11,239 bases of DNA, from the NCBI GenBank assembly GCA_004195305.1, contig SDWN01000350.1:1-11239 (forward strand), in the 5' to 3' direction. The position numbers and the translations under genes were made by a program. Below are positions 7,606 through 11,239 of this stretch, piece after piece (position 1 is the stretch's first letter; each line of letters begins with the position of its first letter). This stretch comes from Neptunomonas sp. (GTDB lineage Bacteria; Pseudomonadota; Gammaproteobacteria; Pseudomonadales; Balneatricaceae). The notes beneath the pieces are model-generated. The model saw only the letters and a program-made list of their open reading frames with translations, was not told the DNA's origin and made no database searches.

Positions 7606-8772
7606 ATGAATCTTCACGAGTATCAGGGAAAACTATTGTTTGCCCAGTACGGTCTGCCGGTGTCCATTGGTGAGGCTGTTGAAACCCCCAAAGACGCGGC
7701 AGAAGCTTGCAAGCGCATCGGCGGTGATAAGTGGGTTGTTAAAGCACAGGTTCACGCCGGTGGTCGGGGTAAGGCGGGCGGTGTCAAGCTGATTGACAGT
7801 GCCGACGAAGCTAAAGCCTTTGCTGAAAAGTGGTTGGGCGAGCGTCTGGTTACGTATCAGACCGATGCTAATGGTCAGCCAGTTACCAAAATCTTGGTAG
7901 AGACCTGCACCGACATCGCTCAGGAATTGTACCTGGGTGCGGTTGTTGATCGCGCGTCCCAGCGTATCGTTTTCATGGCATCTACCGAAGGTGGTGTTGA
8001 GATCGAGAAGGTCGCTGAAGAGACGCCTGAAAAGATCCTTAAGGCGATTATCGATCCGATGGCGGGTCCTCAGCCTTATCAAGGCCGTGAGCTGGCATTC
8101 AAGCTGGGTCTTGAAGGCAATCAGGTTAAGCAATTTGTACAGATCTTTATGGGTCTGGCGAAGTTGTTCAAGGATAAGGATCTGGCTCTGCTAGAGGTTA
8201 ATCCGCTGGTTATCACCGACGCGGGCAACCTGCACTGTCTGGATGCCAAGATCGTGATCGACTCCAACGCGATCTATCGTCACAAAGATCTGCAAGAGAT
8301 GCATGATCCGTCACAAGACGATGAGCGTGAGGCCAACGCGGCCAAGTGGGAACTCAACTACGTGGCGCTGGACGGCACTATCGGTTGCATGGTTAACGGT
8401 GCAGGCCTGGCCATGGGTACCATGGATATCGTCGCGCTGCACGGTGGCTTCCCCGCCAACTTCCTCGATGTTGGGGGCGGCGCGACCAAAGAGCGCGTTA
8501 CCGAGGCGTTCAAAATCATCCTGTCCGATGATGCGGTGAAAGCGGTTCTGGTTAACATCTTTGGTGGTATCGTACGTTGCGATCTGATCGCTGAAGGTAT
8601 CATTGCGGCTGTTAAAGAAGTGGGCGTTAAAGTGCCTGTCGTTGTACGTCTTGAAGGCAACAACGCAGAACTGGGTACTCAGGTACTGGCGGAATCTGGT
8701 CTTGACATCATCGCGGCTACCAGCTTGACTGACGCGGCGCAGCAAGCGGTTAAAGCAGCGGAGGGTAAATAA
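7606..8772 (+). CDS. sucC: Succinyl-CoA synthetase (ADP-forming type) beta subunit
   Basis: SucC pairs with SucD to convert succinyl-CoA, phosphate and ADP (or GDP) to succinate, CoA and the triphosphate in the cytoplasm. The 388 residues equal the E. coli length. An N-terminal ATP-grasp domain begins MNLHEYQ, with nucleotide-binding Lys46 and Gly53-Arg54-Gly55 in QVHAGGRGKAGG at the same numbers as E. coli. The C-terminal CoA-ligase domain contains NGAGLAMGTMD and NIFGGIVRCDLIAEG, which meets SucD. The frame is open upstream to 7510, but the family start is the ATG at 7606; its ribosome site (GGATCGAG, 7596-7603) is only moderate. It follows lpd by 114 nt and is immediately followed by sucD. 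Confidence 0.98.
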   Translation: MNLHEYQGKLLFAQYGLPVSIGEAVETPKDAAEACKRIGGDKWVVKAQVHAGGRGKAGGVKLIDSADEAKAFAEKWLGERLVTYQTDANGQPVTKILVETCTDIAQELYLGAVVDRASQRIVFMASTEGGVEIEKVAEETPEKILKAIIDPMAGPQPYQGRELAFKLGLEGNQVKQFVQIFMGLAKLFKDKDLALLEVNPLVITDAGNLHCLDAKIVIDSNAIYRHKDLQEMHDPSQDDEREANAAKWELNYVALDGTIGCMVNGAGLAMGTMDIVALHGGFPANFLDVGGGATKERVTEAFKIILSDDAVKAVLVNIFGGIVRCDLIAEGIIAAVKEVGVKVPVVVRLEGNNAELGTQVLAESGLDIIAATSLTDAAQQAVKAAEGK

Positions 8773-9645
8773 GTGAGCGTTTTAATCAATAAAGACACCA
8801 AAGTAATCTGCCAGGGTTTCACCGGCGGTCAGGGTACTTTTCACTCCGAGCAAGCGATCGCTTACGGCACCAAGATGGTGGGTGGTGTAACGCCCGGTAA
8901 GGGCGGCCAGCAGCATCTGGGTCTGCCTGTGTTCAATACCGTTGCTGAAGCGGTAGCTGTGACTGGCGCTGAAGCTTCTGTGATCTATGTTCCTGCGGCT
9001 TTCTGTAAGGATTCAATCCTGGAAGCGGCAAACAGTGGTATCAAACTGATCGTTGCCATCACCGAAGGTATCCCGACGCTGGATATGCTTGAGTGTAAGG
9101 TGCGTTGTGATGAGTTGAACGTGACGCTGATCGGTCCTAACTGCCCTGGTGTTATCACTCCGGGCGAGTGCAAGATCGGCATCATGCCCGGCCACATCCA
9201 CCTGCCGGGTAAGGTCGGTATCGTGTCGCGCTCAGGCACCCTGACCTACGAAGCGGTTAAACAGACTACCGATGCAGGCTTCGGTCAGTCTACGTGTGTC
9301 GGTATCGGTGGTGATCCGATCCCGGGTTCTAACTTCATCGACATTCTGAAGTTGTTCGAGAATGATCCGAAGACCGAAGCGATCGTGATGATCGGTGAGA
9401 TCGGCGGAACCGCTGAAGAAGAAGCGGCAGCTTATATCAAAGCCAACGTGACTAAGCCAGTGGTCTCTTACATCGCGGGTGTAACTGCGCCTGCCGGTAA
9501 GCGTATGGGCCACGCCGGTGCAATCATCTCCGGTGGCAAGGGTACTGCCGACGAGAAGTTTGCAGCGCTGGAAGATGCCGGTGTTAAAACTGTGCGTTCT
9601 TTGGCTCAGATTGGTGATGCACTGAAAGAAATTACAGGCTGGTAA
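8773..9645 (+). CDS. sucD: Succinyl-CoA synthetase alpha subunit (GTG start)
   Basis: SucD binds CoA and carries the phosphorylated histidine of succinyl-CoA synthetase. The 290-residue product has the N-terminal CoA-binding Rossmann fold (VICQGFTGGQGTFHSEQA), the GPNCPGVI and SRSGTLTYE segments, and the active-site His247 in KRMGHAGAII, the same number as in E. coli. It starts at GTG, placed directly after the sucC stop with no spacer. GGAGGG (8760-8765) inside the sucC end serves as ribosome site 7 nt upstream, so translation is probably coupled to sucC and yields a 1:1 ratio. The gene ends 18 nt before a strong terminator and closes the suc operon. The C-terminus ITGW resembles Pseudomonas-type SucD. 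Confidence 0.98.
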   Translation: MSVLINKDTKVICQGFTGGQGTFHSEQAIAYGTKMVGGVTPGKGGQQHLGLPVFNTVAEAVAVTGAEASVIYVPAAFCKDSILEAANSGIKLIVAITEGIPTLDMLECKVRCDELNVTLIGPNCPGVITPGECKIGIMPGHIHLPGKVGIVSRSGTLTYEAVKQTTDAGFGQSTCVGIGGDPIPGSNFIDILKLFENDPKTEAIVMIGEIGGTAEEEAAAYIKANVTKPVVSYIAGVTAPAGKRMGHAGAIISGGKGTADEKFAALEDAGVKTVRSLAQIGDALKEITGW

Positions 9646-9663
9646 GTCGGTGATATCGTTCTG

Positions 9664-9693
9664 AAAAAAGCGACCTTAGGGTCGCTTTTTTTT
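9664..9693 (+). terminator. Rho-independent terminator after sucD
   Basis: AAAAAAGCGACC (9664-9675) pairs with GGTCGCTTTTTT (9680-9691) around a TTAG loop, with a T-run of eight (9686-9693). The GC core is 6 bp and the A/T flanks extend it. It ends the suc operon transcript. Confidence 0.95.
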
Positions 9694-9820
9694 GTCCTGC
9701 GAAACGGATAAATGGCCAGTCTTGAGCAGGTTGTTCGGCAATGGATGATGGCCGCAATAGCGTCTCGACCTGTAGGGTTTTGACGGTGAGAGAAAGGCTG
9801 CTCCGATCACTCTTGCGGTC

Positions 9821-9970
9821 ATGTTAAAGGCGGCTGTGGCAGCCCCCTGGTGCTGTTTTTATGCAGTCAGGGCATCAGTTGGGGCGGTAGTCGTAATCCA
9901 ATTAACCTGCGGGTTAATAGGAGACGCAAGGGTGCATCAACATGGGTCGAAGACCCATGCGAGCCCCTAA
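9821..9970 (+). CDS. Possible 49-residue small hydrophobic protein (doubtful)
   Basis: An ATG at 9821 opens a 49-codon frame ending at a TAA just before the palindromic repeat. The product begins MLKAAVAAPWCCFYAV, is hydrophobic with three cysteines through about residue 34, and ends in a polar, His-rich tail. It could form one membrane helix. Against it, there is no ribosome site upstream, no family is recognised, and the DNA contains perfect inverted repeats that would themselves dictate part of the sequence. It is listed only so that it can be checked. Confidence 0.12.
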   Translation: MLKAAVAAPWCCFYAVRASVGAVVVIQLTCGLIGDARVHQHGSKTHASP

Positions 9971-9971
9971 C
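9878..9971 (+). other. Possible structured element: closing stem around two perfect hairpins
   Basis: GTTGGGGC (9878-9885) can pair with GCCCC-T-AAC (9963-9971) with one bulged T. Inside lie two perfect hairpins: ATTAACC/GGTTAAT with a TGCG loop (9901-9918), and CATGGGTC/GACCCATG with a GAA loop (9941-9959). Together they suggest a three-way junction, as RNA or single-stranded DNA, ending at the first base of the repeat at 9971. The ATTAACC palindrome alone could instead be a protein-binding site. No known RNA family matched by eye. Confidence 0.35.
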
Positions 9972-10108
9972 AGGTTGTTGAAAAGCTTGCTGCGTTGCTG
10001 ATACGTCGTTAAAAACGACCTCAAAGTTCTCATTTATAGCTATAAACTGCGTTTTTCGGTAGTTTTTGCCTAGTCTCGGCGGCCTCGCTAACGCTTTTCA
10101 ACAGCCTG
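9971..10108. repeat. 138-bp palindromic (MITE/REP-like) element, copy 1
   Basis: The ends are 16-bp inverted repeats, CAGGTTGTTGAAAAGC (9971-9986) and GCTTTTCAACAGCCTG (10093-10108), with one mismatch. The exact centre (10039/10040) is a perfect 14-bp palindrome, TTTATAGCTATAAA (10033-10046), so ends and centre share one axis while the segments between them do not pair. The left half also contains a GTCGTT/AACGAC hairpin (10005-10019). Its left 70 bp recur at 11170-11239 with 63 of 70 identities. There is no coding capacity, and no target duplication is apparent. I recall similar CAGGCTGTTGAAAA-ended repeats in gammaproteobacterial genomes, but cannot confirm a named family. Confidence 0.85.
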
Positions 10109-10152
10109 CTGATAATAAAACAGTTCCACGCAGCTACGGCTGATTTTAGGGG

Positions 10153-10189
10153 CGATGGACAAATAGGTATGGAACCTATTTGTCCATCG
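10153..10189. repeat. Perfect 16-bp inverted repeat upstream of the sigma gene
   Basis: CGATGGACAAATAGGT (10153-10168) is perfectly complementary to ACCTATTTGTCCATCG (10174-10189) around a 5-nt loop (ATGGA). It ends 54 nt before the sigma factor start. No T-run follows on either strand, so it is not a standard terminator. It could be an operator for a dimeric regulator, a leader-RNA hairpin, or another dispersed repeat. Confidence 0.85.
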
Positions 10190-10196
10190 GGTTAAT
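10171..10196 (+). promoter_or_regulatory. Possible ECF-type (autoregulated) promoter
   Basis: GGAACC (10171-10176) matches the GGAAC core common in -35 elements of ECF sigma promoters. It lies in the loop and right arm of the inverted repeat, 14 bp before GTTAAT (10191-10196), a possible -10. ECF factors often activate their own operon through such sites. The -10 is not diagnostic and the spacing is slightly short, so this is a weak proposal. Confidence 0.22.
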
Positions 10197-10243
10197 AGCT
10201 GGCTTTACCGGCAGAAAGTTAATGTCAGTCTGGACCTGCACCG

Positions 10244-10930
10244 ATGAAGGTTGGTAAGGTTGTCAACCCAGACTCATTTGTCAGTGATTTTATTATCGAA
10301 ACTTACCCAAAAAACAATCAAACAGAGACTTTTGAAGCAGGCTTGTTGCCAAAATTGATCCAGGGTGACAAGGCCTGTTTTAATCGTATTGTTGAAGCGT
10401 ACTACGGTCCTATGTTGGGCTTGGCGCGCTCAATCGTGGGTATGGCGATCGCTGATGAGGTGGTTCAGGAGGCTTGGTTGTCGGTGTACAAAGCCTTGCC
10501 TAAATTCGAGGGCCGCTCCAGTCTTAAAACGTGGATTCTGCGCATCACCGCCAACGAGGCCAAGTCGCGCCTAAGGCGGGAGTCGCGTCATCTATCGCTG
10601 GAGGCGATGACGGGGGGGGATACAGACCTTATGCCTGGACGGTTTCATGAAAATGGTCACTGGTCGGTACCTCCGAGTGCCTGGCACGAAGAGGGGCCAG
10701 ATGCGCTGCTGACTAACGCTGAGATGGGTGATTGCATCGAGCACAGCTTCAGTCGTTTGCCGGAGCTGCAGCAGGCGGTATTTAGACTGAAAGAACTCGA
10801 GGACTATAGTTTCGAAGAGCTCTGTAGCATTCTCGATATCGGCGCCTCTAATGCGCGTGTTCTGCTGCATCGGGCGCGTATCAGTCTGTACCGAAAAATT
10901 GAACATTTTCAGGAGAGTGGTGAATGTTGA
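10244..10930 (+). CDS. ECF-family RNA polymerase sigma factor
   Basis: This 228-residue protein is a group IV (ECF, RpoE-like) sigma factor that would redirect RNA polymerase to a stress or signal regulon. Region 2 spans about 36-112, with the core-binding DEVVQEAW (71-78) and the LKTWILRITANEAKSRLRR segment. A long linker (about 113-164) contains GHWSVPPSAW (138-147), a segment I recall from some ECF factors paired with small zinc-finger partners. Region 4 (165-219) has the helix-turn-helix YSFEELCSILDIGASNARVLLHRAR. About 35 residues precede region 2, longer than usual, so the true start is uncertain; the ATG at 10244 has only a weak GGA (10232-10234) upstream. An eight-G run (10612-10619, residues 123-126) sits in the linker. 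It overlaps the anti-sigma gene. The target regulon cannot be told from sequence. Confidence 0.93.
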   Translation: MKVGKVVNPDSFVSDFIIETYPKNNQTETFEAGLLPKLIQGDKACFNRIVEAYYGPMLGLARSIVGMAIADEVVQEAWLSVYKALPKFEGRSSLKTWILRITANEAKSRLRRESRHLSLEAMTGGDTDLMPGRFHENGHWSVPPSAWHEEGPDALLTNAEMGDCIEHSFSRLPELQQAVFRLKELEDYSFEELCSILDIGASNARVLLHRARISLYRKIEHFQESGEC

Positions 10931-11151
10931 CCTGTCGCCAGATTGTAGAGCAATCGAGTGATTACCGGGCAGGAGCGATGCCACTCAGTCGTCGCCTGCA
11001 GTATCGGTTACATCTGTTAATGTGTCGGAATTGTCGTCGCTTCAGTCGCCAGTTTAACGCGGCTGTGGCGATGACCCGGCGGTTGCCCGCGGCTCCGGTA
11101 TCTCAGGCTCAGATCGATGCTATGCTGCAGCGCATCGACCGTATGGGCTAA
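10924..11151 (+). CDS. Small zinc-finger anti-sigma-like protein (ZAS/zf-HC2 type)
   Basis: The 75-residue product carries His30-x3-Cys34-x2-Cys37 (HLLMCRNC) and an N-terminal Cys4, the ligand pattern of zinc-binding anti-sigma (ZAS) domains, which hold an ECF factor inactive by wedging between regions 2 and 4. There is no membrane segment and almost nothing beyond the ZAS fold, so it would be a soluble, minimal anti-sigma that may sense a cytoplasmic redox or metal signal directly through its Cys/His site. Its ATG lies 7 nt inside the sigma gene end, with a strong AGGAG (10911-10915) 8 nt upstream, indicating coupled translation as usual for such pairs. The function is inferred from motif and position; some proteins of this kind act as positive co-regulators or have lost inhibition. 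Confidence 0.85.
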   Translation: MLTCRQIVEQSSDYRAGAMPLSRRLQYRLHLLMCRNCRRFSRQFNAAVAMTRRLPAAPVSQAQIDAMLQRIDRMG

Positions 11152-11166
11152 GGGGCGCAGTCCCCT
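11151..11166 (+). other. Short hairpin at the anti-sigma stop
   Basis: AGGGG (11151-11155) pairs with CCCCT (11162-11166) around a 6-nt loop, starting at the last base of the stop codon. Without a T-run it is at best a weak terminator; the repeat that follows may contribute to ending the transcript. Confidence 0.3.
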
Positions 11167-11169
11167 AGA

Positions 11170-11239
11170 CAGGCTGTTGAAAATCTACCTGCGTTGCCGA
11201 TACGTCGTTAAAAACGACCTCAAAATGCTCATTTATAGC
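11170..11239. repeat. Palindromic repeat element, copy 2 (left half, cut by the window end)
   Basis: These 70 bases match the left 70 bases of the element at 9971 with seven substitutions and no gaps, including the CAGGCTGTTGAAAA end, the GTCGTT/AACGAC hairpin and TTTATAGC at the centre. The window stops one base past the palindrome centre, so the right half is missing. It starts 19 nt after the anti-sigma stop, in the same orientation as copy 1. Confidence 0.9.

Larger units (their letters stand above)
9694..10243. other. 550-bp intergenic region without a convincing gene
   Basis: This stretch between the sucD terminator and the sigma factor has no long open frame on either strand. Its left part (9694-9877) shows only small stems, such as GGCTG/CAGCC (9832-9844). 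Its right part holds a possible three-arm fold (9878-9971), a palindromic repeat element (9971-10108) and a 16-bp inverted repeat (10153-10189). These are annotated separately. No tRNA or riboswitch class was recognised. Confidence 0.8.

Noticed and set aside
9727..9735. CAGGTTGTT, the first nine bases of repeat copy 1, as a third repeat end
   Set aside because: The match stops after nine bases, and no partner inverted end or internal element sequence is found nearby.
9901..9967. Known riboswitch, such as cyclic-di-GMP type I (GACGCAA) or cobalamin (AATAGGnGA), or a tRNA T-arm (GGGTCGAAGACCC)
   Set aside because: Only short fragments of each consensus are present. The required partner motifs, loops and a downstream expression platform are absent, and no cloverleaf can be formed.
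9878..10108. Integron attC site, suggested by GTTGGGG, CCCCTAAC and nearby inverted repeats
   Set aside because: The core (GTTRRRY) and inverse core (RYYYAAC) are in the wrong order and do not match the consensus; no integrase or cassette genes are present.
10222..10257. An 11-codon leader-peptide-like frame (MSVWTCTDEGW) overlapping the sigma gene start
   Set aside because: Very short, with a poor ribosome site, and no run of regulatory codons or attenuator stem follows it.

Overview
The window looks like chromosomal DNA from a gammaproteobacterium of the Pseudomonas/Oceanospirillales type. The evidence is protein similarity judged by eye and the gene order sdhAB - sucAB - lpd - sucCD, with lpd inside the suc cluster as in Pseudomonas. 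GC content is moderate and codon use is even across the window. Genus cannot be read from the sequence alone. The first 19 bases are not genomic: they match the Tn5/Nextera mosaic-end adapter. The last base falls at the centre of a palindromic repeat, so both ends look like sequencing or assembly boundaries.

Positions 20-9645 carry TCA-cycle genes, all on the + strand. They are the C-terminal part of sdhA, then sdhB, then a strong terminator (1552-1580). A leader of about 270 bp follows, then sucA, sucB, lpd, sucC and sucD, ending in another strong terminator (9664-9693). SucA (E1), SucB (E2) and Lpd (E3) form the 2-oxoglutarate dehydrogenase complex, which makes succinyl-CoA. SucCD converts succinyl-CoA to succinate with nucleotide triphosphate synthesis. 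The succinate dehydrogenase of SdhAB (with SdhCD, not in the window) oxidises succinate to fumarate and passes electrons to quinone. sucC and sucD abut and are probably translationally coupled. The three other gaps inside the suc cluster (45-115 nt) each contain at least one hairpin.

Positions 9694-10243 have no convincing gene but are rich in inverted repeats. They hold a possible three-arm fold (9878-9971), a 138-bp palindromic repeat element (9971-10108) and a perfect 16-bp inverted repeat (10153-10189) just upstream of the next operon.

Positions 10244-11151 encode an ECF-type sigma factor overlapping by 7 nt with a 75-residue zinc-finger anti-sigma-like protein that has no membrane segment. 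A second copy of the palindromic repeat starts 19 nt after the anti-sigma stop and is cut by the window end, so the regulatory pair is bracketed by two copies of the element.

Most of the window is conserved housekeeping DNA. The parts worth a second look are the repeats and folds around the sigma/anti-sigma pair; I see no clear evidence of a wholly new system.
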